64,000 nucleotides of DNA from an uncultured Paracoccaceae bacterium (GCA_937895435.1 CALAXT010000024.1:1-64000); one strand, 5' to 3'. Shown: positions 36,593 through 46,810, numbered from the stretch's first letter. Program-made: numbers and translations. Notes: generated from the sequence alone by a model not told the origin.

Positions 36593-38235
36593 GATGCGGG
36601 GGGCGCGCTTGTTGCCACGGGCTGGACCCCATCGCGCAGCAGTTTCCACACCATCGCATCTAATAAGGCCTGAAAGCTGGCATCAACGATATTGGGTGAC
36701 ACGCCGACCGTCGACCAACGCCGCCCGGCACTGTCTTCGCTGTCAATAATCACCCGTGTAACGGCATCGGTGCCACCTTGGGTGATGCGAACCTTGAAAT
36801 CGACCAACCGCATATCTGAGATGCAGGCTTGGTAAGGGCCCAAATCCTTGGCAAGCGCCTTGGCCAAGGCGTTCACTGGCCCCCGATCAGTACCACCTGC
36901 ATCCATCGATTCTGATACTGAAAGCATTTTTTCATCGCCGATTTTCACCACCACGACCGCCTCAGACAGGCTGACCATCTGGTTTTGTTTGTTTTTGCGC
37001 CGCTCAACCGTCACACGGTAGCGTTTTACCTCAAAAAAGCAGGGCATAACGCCCAACTCGGCGCGGGCCAGCAGCTCAAAGCTGGCTTGAGCGCTGTCAT
37101 AGGCATAACCCTGATCTTCGCGCTGTTTGATTACATCCAAAATGCGCAACAGACGGCTATCATCAGGGGCAATACTCAGGCCTGCGGCCTGCAGGCGGGC
37201 ACGCAGGTTTGACTGACCTGCCTGATTGCTCATTGGGATGATGCGGGTGTTGCCGACCCGTTCGGGGGCAATATGTTCGTAAGTGGTTGGGTCTTTTAAA
37301 ATGGCACTGGCATGAAGCCCCGCCTTATGCGTAAAGGCCGACGCCCCGACATAAGCCGCTGACCGGTGTGGCACACGGTTCAAAATATCATCAATCAGCC
37401 GTGAGGTTCGGGTCAGACCGGCCAACGCATCGGGGCTTACTCCTGTTTCTAACATTTCGGCATAGGGTGCTTTCAAAAGCAGGGTTGGGATCAAGGTCAC
37501 TAAATTGGCATTGCCGCACCGCTCGCCCAGACCATTCAGCGTGCCCTGAACCTGGCGCACCCCTGCATCAATCGCGGCCAGCGAACAGGCAATCGCATTA
37601 CCGGTATCATCATGGCAATGAATGCCAAGTTTTGCTCCGGGGATGCCACTGTCGATCACCGCGCGGGTGATGGTGTGAATATCGCCGGGCAAAGTGCCAC
37701 CGTTGGTGTCGCACAGCACAATCCAACGCGCGCCCGCATCAAAGGCTGTTTGCACAACTTGCAGCGCATAGGCGGGATTGGCCTTGAACCCATCAAAGAA
37801 ATGTTCGGCATCAAACAGCGCCTCACGCCTGCAGGCCATGACATGGCGGATTGAGGCTTGGATGTTTTCAAGGTTTTCAGCCAACGTGATGCCAAGCGCT
37901 GTTGTCACATGAAAATCATGGGCCTTGCCCACCAAACAAACTGACGCTGTGCCAGCGTTTAAAACCGCCGCCAAAACATCGTCATTTTCGGCCGAGCGTC
38001 CAGCCCGTTTTGTCATGCCAAAGGCGGCAAAGCGGGCGCGCAGCTTGGGCGGATGGGCGAAAAACTCACTGTCCGTCGGATTGGCCCCAGGCCAGCCACC
38101 TTCGATATAATCGACACCCAAATCATCTAATGCTGCAGCGATCTGGTGCTTTTCAGCAGTGGAAAACTGCACGCCTTGGGTTTGCTGACCATCACGCAGC
38201 GTGGTGTCATAGAGATAAAGGCGATCTTTGGTCAT
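36589..38235 (-). CDS. cimA: (R)-citramalate synthase
   Basis: This 548-aa DRE-TIM metallolyase makes citramalate from acetyl-CoA and pyruvate, the first step of threonine-independent isoleucine synthesis. The opening [17 protein letters not shown] has the DRE-TIM metal-binding Arg-Asp pair, with [17 protein letters not shown] typical of CimA rather than Leu[14 protein letters not shown] carries the metal-binding His pair, and [12 protein letters not shown] follows. A C-terminal LeuA-type regulatory domain (about 395-535) suggests isoleucine feedback. It overlaps cysS and the next gene by 4 nt each. Confidence 0.93.
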   Translation of the reverse strand: MTKDRLYLYDTTLRDGQQTQGVQFSTAEKHQIAAALDDLGVDYIEGGWPGANPTDSEFFAHPPKLRARFAAFGMTKRAGRSAENDDVLAAVLNAGTASVCLVGKAHDFHVTTALGITLAENLENIQASIRHVMACRREALFDAEHFFDGFKANPAYALQVVQTAFDAGARWIVLCDTNGGTLPGDIHTITRAVIDSGIPGAKLGIHCHDDTGNAIACSLAAIDAGVRQVQGTLNGLGERCGNANLVTLIPTLLLKAPYAEMLETGVSPDALAGLTRTSRLIDDILNRVPHRSAAYVGASAFTHKAGLHASAILKDPTTYEHIAPERVGNTRIIPMSNQAGQSNLRARLQAAGLSIAPDDSRLLRILDVIKQREDQGYAYDSAQASFELLARAELGVMPCFFEVKRYRVTVERRKNKQNQMVSLSEAVVVVKIGDEKMLSVSESMDAGGTDRGPVNALAKALAKDLGPYQACISDMRLVDFKVRITQGGTDAVTRVIIDSEDSAGRRWSTVGVSPNIVDASFQALLDAMVWKLLRDGVQPVATSAPPAS

Positions 38236-39629
38236 TTGAAACGTTCCATCAGCGCGGCAAGATCTGCCTTAAATACAGCCGCAGGCTGGCTGATCTGCGC
38301 GGTTAATGTGGCAGAGACTGTTTTATCGGCGGCAACGCTCAGCCCAATGCCCAATTCTTGTGCAGCGGTGCGGATCTGATCGGCACGGGCGAAATCACGC
38401 GCGGTGCGCGCAGCTTGCCACAGGTCTGATAAGGGCGCCAAGACCTGCGCCAGATCGGGCGCGGTTTCAACACCCAAGCGGCCCTGTAAATCAAAACCCA
38501 AAAACGCAGCACCCGCTTTGAGCGCGGCGCCCTCTCCCGCTCGTGCCAATTGATGCAAGGCCGCAATCGCACCTGCCGTGTTCAGGTCATCGCAAATCGG
38601 ATCAAACACCGCTGCCGGAATATCGGGGCTGGCTTGCACGCCATCGGTCAAGTTTTGCCAGCGGATCAGCGCTTTGCGCGCATCATCAGCCTTATCAGCG
38701 GTCCAATCCATCGGCTTGCGATAATGCGTGCCCATCAGCACCAGCCGGATCACGGCACCGGGGATACCCTGGTCGAGCAAATCGCGGACAGTGAAAAAAT
38801 TACCCAGCGATTTCGACATCTTGCGGCCTTCAACCAGCAACATCTCATTGTGCAGCCAAAAATTGGCAAAACCGCCCTCGGGGTGGGCACAGCTGCTTTG
38901 TGCCAATTCATTTTCATGATGCGGAAACAACAGATCATTGCCGCCACCATGAATATCAAAACTTGCCCCCAACAGCGCATGGCTCATCGCAGAACATTCG
39001 ATATGCCACCCCGGACGCCCACGGCCCCATGGGCTGTCCCAACCGGGCTCACCATCAGATGATGGCTTCCACAAAACAAAATCCATCGGATCACGCTTGT
39101 AGGGCGCGACCTCAACCCGGGCGCCTGCCAACATATCGTCAATGGAACGCCCCGACAGCCCGCCATAGGCGGCAAAAGAATGCACATCAAAAAGTACATG
39201 TCCTTGGGCTGCATAGGCGTGACCACGATCGATCAGCGTTTGCGTCATGGCAATCATCGGTGCGATATATTCTGTGGCGCGCGGTTCATGGTTTGGCCGC
39301 AGCGCCCCAAGCGCATCCATATCAGCGTGATACCAGCCAATGGTCTCATCTGTCAGGTCACGAATATCGCGCCCAGTGGCAGCCGCCCGCGCGTTAATCT
39401 TGTCATCAACGTCTGTAAAATTGCGCACATAATTCACATGCGCAGGTCCAAAGACCTGACGCAACAGCCGGTACAGCACATCAAAAACCACCACCGGGCG
39501 GGCATTGCCCAAGTGGGCACGGTCATAAACCGTCGGCCCACAAAGATAGAGCCCGACATGCGCCGGATCAATTGGGGCGAACAGCTCGCGCTGATGGGTT
39601 TTGGAATTTGTCAGCCGAATATCGACCAT
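38232..39629 (-). CDS. cysS: Cysteinyl-tRNA synthetase
   Basis: This 465-aa class I synthetase shows the HIGH-type motif in [17 protein letters not shown] (its Cys binds the active-site zinc), the zinc ligands in ECSAMS and [15 protein letters not shown], and KMSKS in [12 protein letters not shown]. The anticodon-binding DALR-like C-terminal region ends the protein. It heads the operon with cimA and the NDUFAF6-like gene. The 152-nt gap upstream toward uup contains no gene that I can support. Confidence 0.97.
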   Translation of the reverse strand: MVDIRLTNSKTHQRELFAPIDPAHVGLYLCGPTVYDRAHLGNARPVVVFDVLYRLLRQVFGPAHVNYVRNFTDVDDKINARAAATGRDIRDLTDETIGWYHADMDALGALRPNHEPRATEYIAPMIAMTQTLIDRGHAYAAQGHVLFDVHSFAAYGGLSGRSIDDMLAGARVEVAPYKRDPMDFVLWKPSSDGEPGWDSPWGRGRPGWHIECSAMSHALLGASFDIHGGGNDLLFPHHENELAQSSCAHPEGGFANFWLHNEMLLVEGRKMSKSLGNFFTVRDLLDQGIPGAVIRLVLMGTHYRKPMDWTADKADDARKALIRWQNLTDGVQASPDIPAAVFDPICDDLNTAGAIAALHQLARAGEGAALKAGAAFLGFDLQGRLGVETAPDLAQVLAPLSDLWQAARTARDFARADQIRTAAQELGIGLSVAADKTVSATLTAQISQPAAVFKADLAALMERFK

Positions 39630-39781
39630 GATTGCCCCTTGCCTTGTGACGGGCCTACCGCCTGATCATGCATGGCCCGCAGAAACACAAGCCAAACCTT
39701 GCGCCCGCGAGATGCCGCCTGATAGCCAATCACGGGCACAGTGCCAACCCCAGCCAAGGCCCCAACGGGTTTTGGGCTGGA

Positions 39782-41599
39782 TCAGGCGCGGTCTTCCAGC
39801 GCCATCCACTCTTCTTCCATCTGCGCCAACAGCGTTTGGCGTTCAACCAAAGCATCACTGGCCTTTTGGAATTTTTCTGGCGCACGAACATACAGCGTGG
39901 GGTCGGCCATCAGCTCGCCCAGTTTCGCAATTTCTGCTTCGGTGCGTGCGATCAGTTTTGGCAGCTCTTCCAGCCGATGCCGTTCAGTAAAGCTGAGCGC
40001 GGGGCCAGCTGCAGAGGCCAGCTTGGCTGGCGCTTTTGCCTGTGTCACGGACGTGGCGGTTTTTCGTGTGCTGTCAGCCACGGCAGCAGGCTGAGACCGC
40101 TGCGCTTGATAATCGCTCCACCCGCCGGGATAGACCGAGGCTTGGCCGTCACCCTCCATCGCGATTGTGGTGGTGGCAACCCGGTCAATAAAATCGCGGT
40201 CATGGCTCACCAACAACACGGTGCCAGCATAGTCTGACAACAAATCTTGCAGCAGATCCAATGTCTCGACATCAAGATCGTTGGTCGGTTCGTCCAAGAT
40301 CAGCAAATTGCTTTCACGCGCCATGATCCGCGCCAGCAACAGCCGCGCCCGTTCTCCCCCTGAAAGTGAGCGTACAGGGGCGCGCATCTGGCGTTCATCA
40401 AACAAGAAATCTTTCAGATACCCAACAACATGGCGCGGTATTCCACGCACCATCACCTGATCTGACTGGCCAGAGACCCGCATGCTGGGATCGCTGGTCA
40501 TGTTGTCCCAAAGCGTCATATCGGGGTCAAGCTGGGCGCGCGTCTGATCAAATATCGCAATGTCAAGATTGGTGCCCAGCTTTACAGTGCCTGCATCAGC
40601 AGGCTCTTGGCCGGTTAACATCCGCAACAACGTGGTTTTGCCAATGCCGTTTGGCCCAACAAAGGCAATTCGGTCACCGCGTAAGACACGCAAATCAAAA
40701 TAGCGCAAAATCTGTTTGTCGCCAAACGCTTTGCAAAGCCCCTTGGCCTCAATTACCAATTTGCCCGACCCAGTGCCCGCCTCAAGCGCCATATCGGCCG
40801 TGCCTTGACGGCGTATCATCGATGCGCGTTCCGCCCGCAGCGACGCCAAAGCCCGCACCCGCCCTTGGTTACGCTTGCGCCTGGCCGAAATGCCTTCGAC
40901 CGCCCACTTTGCCTCGGCTTTTATCTTGCGTTCCAACTTGTGGCGGGCGGCATCTTCTTCCTCCCACAGAGTGTCGCGCCAGTCTTCAAAATGCTCAAAC
41001 CCTTTTTCCAACCGCCGCACTTGACCACGATCAAGCCAGAGCGTCGCACGGCTGAGCGCGCGCAAAAAAGCCCGGTCGTGGCTGATCAGCACAAAGCCTG
41101 CCCGGGTGTCTTTCAGCGTATCTTCCAGCCAGCGAATGGCCGTGATGTCGAGATGGTTGGTCGGCTCGTCCAGCAACATCAGCTCAGGTGCTTCGGCCAA
41201 AAGTTTGGCCAGTGCCGCGCGCCGCCGCTCTCCGCCTGAGGCATCGCTGACGCGGGTATCTGGATCAAATTTCAGACCTTCCGCAGCAACGAGCAGCCGA
41301 TACTCCTCGCCCTCGGGCAGACCCGACGTGGCATAGGCGCCCAGCGTGTCGAACCCTTCAAGCGTCGGATCTTGTTCCAAATAGCCCACAGTCATACCGG
41401 GGCCCACCGTTCGCGTGCCGCGATCGGCCTCAACCTTGGCGGCCATGACCTTCATCAGGGTAGATTTACCCGACCCGTTGCGCCCCACCAGCGCCAAACG
41501 ATCATTGGGTTGAACCACCAGATCAAGATCGGCAAAAATCGGCTCACCCCCAAAGGTAAGCGAGATGTCGGAAAGCTGTAAAAGAGGTGCGCGTGCCAT
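39782..41599 (-). CDS. uup: ABC-F ATPase, Uup-like
   Basis: This 605-aa soluble protein has two ATPase cassettes without membrane domains: Walker A VGRNGSGKST and VGPNGIGKTT, signatures SGGERRRAALAKLL and SGGERARLLLARIM, Walker B LMLLDEPTNHLD and LLILDEPTNDLD, joined by the interdomain linker rich in Arg/Lys. The C-terminal coiled-coil (about 535-605) is the DNA-binding tail of Uup. Such ABC-F factors act on ribosomes or DNA. The start at 41599 (MARAPLLQL) is preferred over the upstream in-frame start. Confidence 0.92.
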   Translation of the reverse strand: MARAPLLQLSDISLTFGGEPIFADLDLVVQPNDRLALVGRNGSGKSTLMKVMAAKVEADRGTRTVGPGMTVGYLEQDPTLEGFDTLGAYATSGLPEGEEYRLLVAAEGLKFDPDTRVSDASGGERRRAALAKLLAEAPELMLLDEPTNHLDITAIRWLEDTLKDTRAGFVLISHDRAFLRALSRATLWLDRGQVRRLEKGFEHFEDWRDTLWEEEDAARHKLERKIKAEAKWAVEGISARRKRNQGRVRALASLRAERASMIRRQGTADMALEAGTGSGKLVIEAKGLCKAFGDKQILRYFDLRVLRGDRIAFVGPNGIGKTTLLRMLTGQEPADAGTVKLGTNLDIAIFDQTRAQLDPDMTLWDNMTSDPSMRVSGQSDQVMVRGIPRHVVGYLKDFLFDERQMRAPVRSLSGGERARLLLARIMARESNLLILDEPTNDLDVETLDLLQDLLSDYAGTVLLVSHDRDFIDRVATTTIAMEGDGQASVYPGGWSDYQAQRSQPAAVADSTRKTATSVTQAKAPAKLASAAGPALSFTERHRLEELPKLIARTEAEIAKLGELMADPTLYVRAPEKFQKASDALVERQTLLAQMEEEWMALEDRA

Positions 41600-41674
41600 G
41601 GGCTGCCAGCTATCTGGGCCAGCGAGCCGGGTCAAGCGGGGTTGCGCGGGTTTAATCGGCCAAGATCGAAGCTA

Positions 41675-42451
41675 TCAGATCGCCGCAGCCTTGGTGTGTG
41701 CCAAGGCCCGCAGGGCGGCGGCGCGGGCACTGGGAATGGCATCAATCTCCAACACGACCAGCACATGCAGCGTGTTTAAATCACGATCAATCACCGCATG
41801 ATCTGACACCCACCCCCCCATCGCCAAATAACTGCGCAAAAGGGGGGGCATCGCACGCAAACCTGCAACCTGATCGGGAACTTGATTGGGCAGGGCTGCA
41901 CCAAAGGCGAAGACCTCATCTGCTTTCACATCCGGCAACAACGAATCCGGGCCCAAATGGCGGGCCCGCAACAGCGCGAATGCTGGCAAATAGGTGACCG
42001 GCACACAGCCCGAAAACGACGCACAGCCCAACAACCGCTTGACCCCTGCCCCATCAACCCAAGCTGCCATCGCAGCCCAAGCCAACCGCATCACATCAGG
42101 GTCAGGCTGGCCCATATCCAAACAAAACCGCCCCATCTCGGCCATTGGGCCCGGCTGGTGGGCCAGCCTGTTGATCCCGTAAAACTGCCCCGCATAGCTT
42201 TCCAACACAGCACTGGCCGTATCAAAGCGCAACAGACGATAGCAGCACACCAACCGCCCCGAGGCGATATCTTCGATCATCATATGATCGCAAAGAGGAT
42301 CAAACCGGTCACGGTCAAGTGCGACTTTGTCATTTTGCCCCCCGGCTGATGGGCCCCGAAACAGCCGAGATCGGAGCCGTTGCGTGGCTTCGATATCGGT
42401 GGCGGCGCTTGCAATCCGCGCCCGATACCGCCCATGTTGCAGCTGATCCAT
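41675..42451 (-). CDS. olsB: OlsB-like ornithine-acyl-ACP N-acyltransferase (GNAT)
   Basis: This 258-aa GNAT-fold enzyme matches the OlsB pattern: an N-terminal IEATQRLRSRLF, DPLCDHMMIED, LVCCYRLLRFD and the core AEMGRFCLDM followed by GCASFSGCVP. OlsB makes lyso-ornithine lipid from ornithine and 3-hydroxyacyl-ACP, the first step to ornithine lipids that replace phospholipids when phosphate is scarce. OlsA, the second acyltransferase, is not adjacent. The start is taken at ATG 42451. It lies 75 nt upstream of uup on the same strand. Confidence 0.75.
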   Translation of the reverse strand: MDQLQHGRYRARIASAATDIEATQRLRSRLFRGPSAGGQNDKVALDRDRFDPLCDHMMIEDIASGRLVCCYRLLRFDTASAVLESYAGQFYGINRLAHQPGPMAEMGRFCLDMGQPDPDVMRLAWAAMAAWVDGAGVKRLLGCASFSGCVPVTYLPAFALLRARHLGPDSLLPDVKADEVFAFGAALPNQVPDQVAGLRAMPPLLRSYLAMGGWVSDHAVIDRDLNTLHVLVVLEIDAIPSARAAALRALAHTKAAAI

Positions 42452-42557
42452 GCGCCTGCCCCCAACTGTCGGCTTTGATTGCCGCGCCCCTTGCAGCATC
42501 CCGCTGCCGCACTAAACTGCACCAAGGGATACGTAATCAACAGAGGGTCTGCACAAA

Positions 42558-42953
42558 ATGTCCGACAAGATCGTAAAGTCTGAGTCAGAGTGGCGCGCAC
42601 AACTGTCAGATCTGGCATTTAAGGTCACACGCAAACATGGCACCGAACGCGCGGGCAGCCATGATGATTTTCCCAAAGAGCCCGGCACATTTTTTTGTCT
42701 GTGCTGTGATGCACCACTTTTTGATGCGGCCCAAAAATTCGAATCAAGCACGGGTTGGCCTAGCTTTACAGCCCCCATTGCCCCCGAGGCCGTTGGCGAA
42801 ACCACGGACCGCAGCTTTTTCATGCGCCGAACTGAGGTGCATTGCGCCCGCTGTGACGCCCACTTGGGCCATGTGTTTCCCGATGGCCCTGCCCCAACCG
42901 GCCTGCGCTATTGCATGAACGGTGTGGCGCTGCGGTTTGAAACGGCAGATTAG
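42558..42953 (+). CDS. msrB: Peptide-methionine (R)-S-oxide reductase
   Basis: This 131-aa enzyme repairs methionine-R-sulfoxide in proteins. It has the two zinc Cys pairs CLCCD (about 49-52) and CARCD (about 96-99), the substrate region STGWPSF and the catalytic Cys119 in RYCMNGVAL. It lacks a signal peptide, so it is cytosolic. It is divergent from olsB and convergent with bamE. Confidence 0.97.
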   Translation: MSDKIVKSESEWRAQLSDLAFKVTRKHGTERAGSHDDFPKEPGTFFCLCCDAPLFDAAQKFESSTGWPSFTAPIAPEAVGETTDRSFFMRRTEVHCARCDAHLGHVFPDGPAPTGLRYCMNGVALRFETAD

Positions 42954-43017
42954 GAACAACCACACACGAGCCAAAATCACAGGCCCCAAGACCATAGCCC
43001 CCACAATTACAAGCGCC

Positions 43018-43497
43018 CTAGTTTGCGATTTGATCTGCGCTGAGCCGGCCAAAGTTTCCAAGCAGCTGCTTGATGAACGAAATGCCCTTAATATTGCTGG
43101 ATGTTGTGCGCCGCGACAGATCGACCACCGCGCCATCTTGCAGCGCGTAGCGTTCAATGTTTTGTGTCCGGCCGGAGTCGTCAAACCGCACAGCGATCAC
43201 TTGGCGTTCGACCTCTTGCGGTTTGTTCAGCCCGTAATAGCGCCAGCGGCTGCGCACGAAATACCAATCTGACTGTTCCATCACGCCAATCAACGTTGGG
43301 CGACCAATTTTGTCGCCCAATGTCTCACGGGTGTCTTGACCGATCACAACCGTTTCCAAATCGGCGTCATTCGGGGCGTACCCATGGGTGCGAAATGTCT
43401 CAACACATCCCGAAAGACCAAGAAACGCCACCAGTGACAGCGCAATCCCCTGCCTACCCAGATATCTTGCGCGTGCAAGCCGATGCGATCGTGCCAC
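43018..43497 (-). CDS. bamE: Outer-membrane assembly lipoprotein BamE (SmpA/OmlA)
   Basis: This 159-aa lipoprotein has a signal peptide with lipobox LSGC (Cys near residue 31). The mature domain holds the BamE pattern VIGQDTRETLGDKIGRPT, WYFVRSRWRYYGL and VIAVRFDDSGRTQNIERY. It assists BAM-mediated folding of beta-barrel proteins. The start is GTG at 43497: it has AGGA eight nt upstream, a TGA blocks further extension, and no ATG precedes the lipobox. It is divergent from yceD. Confidence 0.9.
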   Translation of the reverse strand: MARSHRLARARYLGRQGIALSLVAFLGLSGCVETFRTHGYAPNDADLETVVIGQDTRETLGDKIGRPTLIGVMEQSDWYFVRSRWRYYGLNKPQEVERQVIAVRFDDSGRTQNIERYALQDGAVVDLSRRTTSSNIKGISFIKQLLGNFGRLSADQIAN

Positions 43498-43638
43498 TTG
43501 TCATGTCCTCATATCCTGCCTAATTGGCTTACAGGGGCCTGCGGCCCCGATCAAGGTTGGATGATCACGGGACGATCGCTGCGGCGCAGGTATGCCCGCT
43601 TTTGCCTCAATGCGCCGCCAAATTTTTCAGGACATGCA

Positions 43639-44262
43639 ATGACACATTCGCCTGCTTTCAAACATATCTTGCGCTTTTCTGATCTGTCTGGCCGCGCGCC
43701 CACCTTATTTGATTTGAAACCAGAGCCGGACGTCTTGGCCCACATCGCGCAAGATCTTGATGTGCTCCAGATCACAAAGCTGCGGTTTTGGGGCGATATT
43801 CGCCCAATTGAACGCCATGACTGGCAGTTGCGCGCAACATTGCAGGCAAGCGTTGTGCAATCATGCGTGGTCAGCCTGGCACCCGTTACGACAAAATTGT
43901 CAGAAAAAATTACCCGCACCTATTTGGCGGACATGCTTCAGACACAAGAACCTGAGGCTGAAATGCCCGAGGATGACAGCCAAGAGCCGCTGCCAACCGC
44001 GCTTGACCTGATTGCCGTGCTGTCAGAAGCGCTGGCCTTGGCGCTGCCGCTTTATCCACGCGCCAATGATGCCACGCTGAATGCGGCACGGACAAAATCG
44101 GCACTGAGTTCTGAGGCCGACGCCACGCCTGCGCCAACAGCGACCGTCAAACCCTTTGCTGCCCTTGCAGCGTTGCACCAAACACCGGCCGCCGATCATG
44201 CAGCTGCTGGTAATTCGGCCAGCGCAGCCCCCCCCCCCAAATCCGATCCCACCAAACACTAA
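43639..44262 (+). CDS. yceD: YceD/DUF177 family protein, 23S rRNA accumulation type
   Basis: This 207-aa protein matches DUF177, which influences 23S rRNA and L32 levels and sits before rpmF in most bacteria. The core ends with the family's KPFAALAAL; another 25 or so residues rich in Ala and Pro follow, an unusual tail. The tail is encoded across an 11-C homopolymer (44228-44238). The start at 43639 (MTHSPAF) is preferred over upstream in-frame codons. The next gene, rpmF, follows after 183 nt. Confidence 0.88.
   Translation: MTHSPAFKHILRFSDLSGRAPTLFDLKPEPDVLAHIAQDLDVLQITKLRFWGDIRPIERHDWQLRATLQASVVQSCVVSLAPVTTKLSEKITRTYLADMLQTQEPEAEMPEDDSQEPLPTALDLIAVLSEALALALPLYPRANDATLNAARTKSALSSEADATPAPTATVKPFAALAALHQTPAADHAAAGNSASAAPPPKSDPTKH
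44228..44238 (+). repeat. Poly-C tract of eleven bases near the 3' end of yceD
   Basis: The tract codes for the last base pair of an Ala codon and three Pro codons. Loss of one C would move translation into a frame that stays open to 44368, replacing and lengthening the C-terminus. It is either a slippage-prone site or a possible sequencing error. Confidence 0.75.
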
Positions 44263-44382
44263 CCCCACCCAGCCGCCGCAAGATTGCACTCCACACAAAA
44301 GGGCTTGCGCCCGCAAGAAATCGCAGTATGTTCCGGCCTTCATTTGCTGGGGTATCCAGAACGGCTGATACAGGCCTTCCTT

Positions 44383-44413
44383 TTGGATAAAATCCGCTGC
44401 AAACACGTAGAAT
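44383..44413 (+). promoter_or_regulatory. Possible rpmF promoter
   Basis: TTGGAT (44383-44388) and TAGAAT (44408-44413) resemble sigma-70 boxes; the -10 matches five of six positions, but the 19-nt spacer is long. A GGGG-CTTG-CCCC hairpin (44416-44427) sits just downstream, 18 nt before the rpmF start. Confidence 0.35.
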
Positions 44414-44445
44414 TAGGGGCTTGCCCCAAACATTAAGGGTGAGAC

Positions 44446-44652
44446 ATGGCTGTTCAGCAGAATAAAAAGACCAGTTCAAAACGCAACATGCGCCGCTCGC
44501 ATGATGCCCTGGTTGCTGCCAATCCAAACGAATGCGCCAACTGCGGTGAACTGAAGCGCCCACACCATGTGTGCCCTTCATGTGGGCATTACGATTCCCG
44601 GTCGGTGGTAGCCATGGCGACTGAGGTCGATCTGGACGAAGACGCGGCATAA
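44446..44652 (+). CDS. rpmF: 50S ribosomal protein L32
   Basis: This 68-aa ribosomal protein opens [20 protein letters not shown] and has a complete zinc ribbon, CANC (about 30-33) and CPSC (about 43-46). It therefore is the zinc-binding form. It precedes plsX by 29 nt in the conserved yceD-rpmF-plsX-fabH order. GGGTGAGAC precedes the start. Confidence 0.98.
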   Translation: MAVQQNKKTSSKRNMRRSHDALVAANPNECANCGELKRPHHVCPSCGHYDSRSVVAMATEVDLDEDAA

Positions 44653-44681
44653 GCCTCAATATCCGCAAAGGTGTGTCGCAC

Positions 44682-45767
44682 ATGGCGTCCGGCCTCGTTT
44701 CCCAAGGCAAAGGCGCGATAGAGACGGTTATCTCTGTTGATGCAATGGGCGGTGATTTAGGGCCGTCTATGGTGGTTGCGGGTGTAGCGCTTGCTGCACG
44801 TGCGCTGCCAAACGCGTCTTTTATATTGCATGGTGATGAGCCAGAGCTGATGCGGCTGTTGGGCAAAACGGCGGGGTTGAATGCGCGGTGTACCGTCTGC
44901 CACGCCCCCCGCGTTGTTGCCATGAACGAAAAGCCGAGCCATGTCATGCGCAACGGTGCTGGCACATCGATGTGGTCATCAATTGAATCTGTGCGCGAAG
45001 GCAAAGCCAAGGTGGCGGTGTCGTGTGGCAACACTGGCGCGCTGATGGCGCTGTCGATGATCCGCCTGCGCAAACTGCCCGGTGTAAATCGCCCCGCCAT
45101 CGCCTGCCTTTGGCCGTCCCGCAATGCGGGCGGGTTCAACGTGATGCTGGATGTCGGTGCAGATGTTAAGGCCGACCCCGAAGATCTGCTGCAATATGCG
45201 ATCATGGGGGCTTCTTACGCGCGCAACGGGCTTGCGCTTGAACGCCCACGGATCGGTGTTTTAAACGTTGGAACCGAAGAGCACAAAGGCCGTGCTGAGT
45301 TAAAAGTGGCGTTGGATCTTATCTCAGCGGCATCTGAAACAGGCGGTTTTGATTGCGTGGGCTTTGTTGAGGGCGGCGATATTCCGTCTGACCGGGTGGA
45401 TGTGATCGTGACCGATGGCTTCACTGGCAATATTGCGCTCAAAACGGGTGAAGGCACTGCAAGCCTGATCCGCCAATTCCTGCGCGAATCTTTCAGTGCC
45501 ACGTGGATGTCCAAGGCTCTGGCGTTGCTGTCGATCCGGGCGTTGCGTCGGTTACAGGCGCGCATGGATCCCCGCCGTGTCAATGGTGGTGTCTTTCTTG
45601 GCCTGAACGGCACGGTCGTAAAATCGCATGGCTCAGCAGATGCAACAGGGGTAGCGGCGGCGCTGCAACTGGCCCATCGCTTGGCCCAATCAGGGTTTCA
45701 GGAAGGTCTGGCCGCGCGTTTGGCACCAGCCACCCCTGCCCCCGCTCAAGCAGGAGAAACGGCATGA
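44682..45767 (+). CDS. plsX: Phosphate acyltransferase PlsX
   Basis: This 361-aa enzyme converts acyl-ACP and phosphate to acyl-phosphate, the donor for PlsY in phospholipid synthesis. The family opening VISVDAMGGDLGPSMVV is followed by SCGNTGALMALSMI, RPAIACLWPS and VTDGFTGNIALKTGEG. ATG 44682 is preferred to GTG 44673, which would leave only one base between the AAGG element and the start. Its stop overlaps the fabH start (ATGA). Confidence 0.96.
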   Translation: MASGLVSQGKGAIETVISVDAMGGDLGPSMVVAGVALAARALPNASFILHGDEPELMRLLGKTAGLNARCTVCHAPRVVAMNEKPSHVMRNGAGTSMWSSIESVREGKAKVAVSCGNTGALMALSMIRLRKLPGVNRPAIACLWPSRNAGGFNVMLDVGADVKADPEDLLQYAIMGASYARNGLALERPRIGVLNVGTEEHKGRAELKVALDLISAASETGGFDCVGFVEGGDIPSDRVDVIVTDGFTGNIALKTGEGTASLIRQFLRESFSATWMSKALALLSIRALRRLQARMDPRRVNGGVFLGLNGTVVKSHGSADATGVAAALQLAHRLAQSGFQEGLAARLAPATPAPAQAGETA

Positions 45768-46738
45768 CCATTCGGGCTGTCGTGCGTGGAATCGGCCATT
45801 ATTTGCCCGATAACATCGTTGAAAATTCCGCCTTTGAGGCCACACTGGATACCAGCGATGAATGGATCAAGGCAAGATCTGGGATTGAAAGGCGCCACTT
45901 CGCCGCCGAAGGTCAAACCACATCCGATCTTGCCATTCGTGCCGCAAACGCCGCGCTGAGTGATGCGGGGCTTGTTGCCGATGATATCGACGCAATTCTT
46001 GTCGCCACCTCGACCCCGGATCTGACATTTCCCGCAGTAGCAACGATGGTGCAAGCAGGGTTGGGGATGACGCGCGGCTTTTGTTTTGACGTGCAGGCCG
46101 TATGTGCAGGTTTCATCTTTGCCTTGGCGAATGCGAATGCGCTGATTGTGTCGGGGCAAGCCAAGCGGGTGATGGTGATTGGCGCCGAAACTTTTAGCCG
46201 CATTATGGATTGGACCGACCGCGGCACTTGCGTTCTGTTTGGTGACGGGGCTGGCGCCCTGATCTTGGAAGCCTCAGAAGGCAGTGGCACGACGGATGAT
46301 CGTGGCATTTTGTCGACCGATCTGCATTCTGATGGCCGCCACCGGGATATTCTCTATGTTGATGGGGGGGTGTCGTCGAACCAATGCTCGGGTGTTCTGC
46401 GGATGCAGGGCAAAGAGGTATTTCGACATGCCATCGAAAAACTGGCCCAAACCGCGCATGACGCATTAGAAAAGGTTGGGTTGAGCGGTGCAGATGTTGA
46501 TTGGGTGGTGCCTCATCAAGCCAATTTGCGCATCATCAATGGCACAGCCCAGCGTATGGGTGTCAGCATGGACCATGTGATCGTCACGGTGCAAGATCAC
46601 GGCAATACATCCGCAGCCTCGGTGCCACTTGCGCTTTCGGTGGCCAAATCGGCGGGCCAATTGAAACCGGGCCAATTGATTGTGACCGAGGCGATTGGCG
46701 GTGGCCTGGCGTGGGGCGCGGTGGTGCTGCGCTGGTAA
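45764..46738 (+). CDS. fabH: Beta-ketoacyl-ACP synthase III
   Basis: This 324-aa condensing enzyme starts fatty acid synthesis from acetyl-CoA and malonyl-ACP. The catalytic triad is Cys114 (in QAVCAGF), His251 (in VPHQANLRI) and Asn281 (in HGNTSAAS). The opening VRGIGHYLPDNIVEN and the central GDGAGALILE fit the family. The ATG at 45764 overlaps the plsX stop; longer in-frame starts lie inside plsX. Confidence 0.97.
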   Translation: MTIRAVVRGIGHYLPDNIVENSAFEATLDTSDEWIKARSGIERRHFAAEGQTTSDLAIRAANAALSDAGLVADDIDAILVATSTPDLTFPAVATMVQAGLGMTRGFCFDVQAVCAGFIFALANANALIVSGQAKRVMVIGAETFSRIMDWTDRGTCVLFGDGAGALILEASEGSGTTDDRGILSTDLHSDGRHRDILYVDGGVSSNQCSGVLRMQGKEVFRHAIEKLAQTAHDALEKVGLSGADVDWVVPHQANLRIINGTAQRMGVSMDHVIVTVQDHGNTSAASVPLALSVAKSAGQLKPGQLIVTEAIGGGLAWGAVVLRW

Positions 46739-46810
46739 GCGTGAAACCGCACCCCGCCATAATCCCGTTATAACTCTGGGTGTTGACTTGGAAATCCGAA
46801 TCCCTCAGGG

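Noticed and set aside
42744-43184. Leftward open frame across msrB and the msrB-bamE gap with a hydrophobic stretch (VGAMVLGPVILARVW)
   Set aside because: It overlaps msrB and bamE antisense for most of its length, has no ribosome binding site near a start, and the hydrophobic part is short; it is probably a chance frame.
44147-45205. 352-codon leftward open frame antisense to plsX, rpmF and yceD
   Set aside because: It is the antisense of three well-identified genes and shows no family motif; long antisense frames are expected in GC-rich coding DNA.
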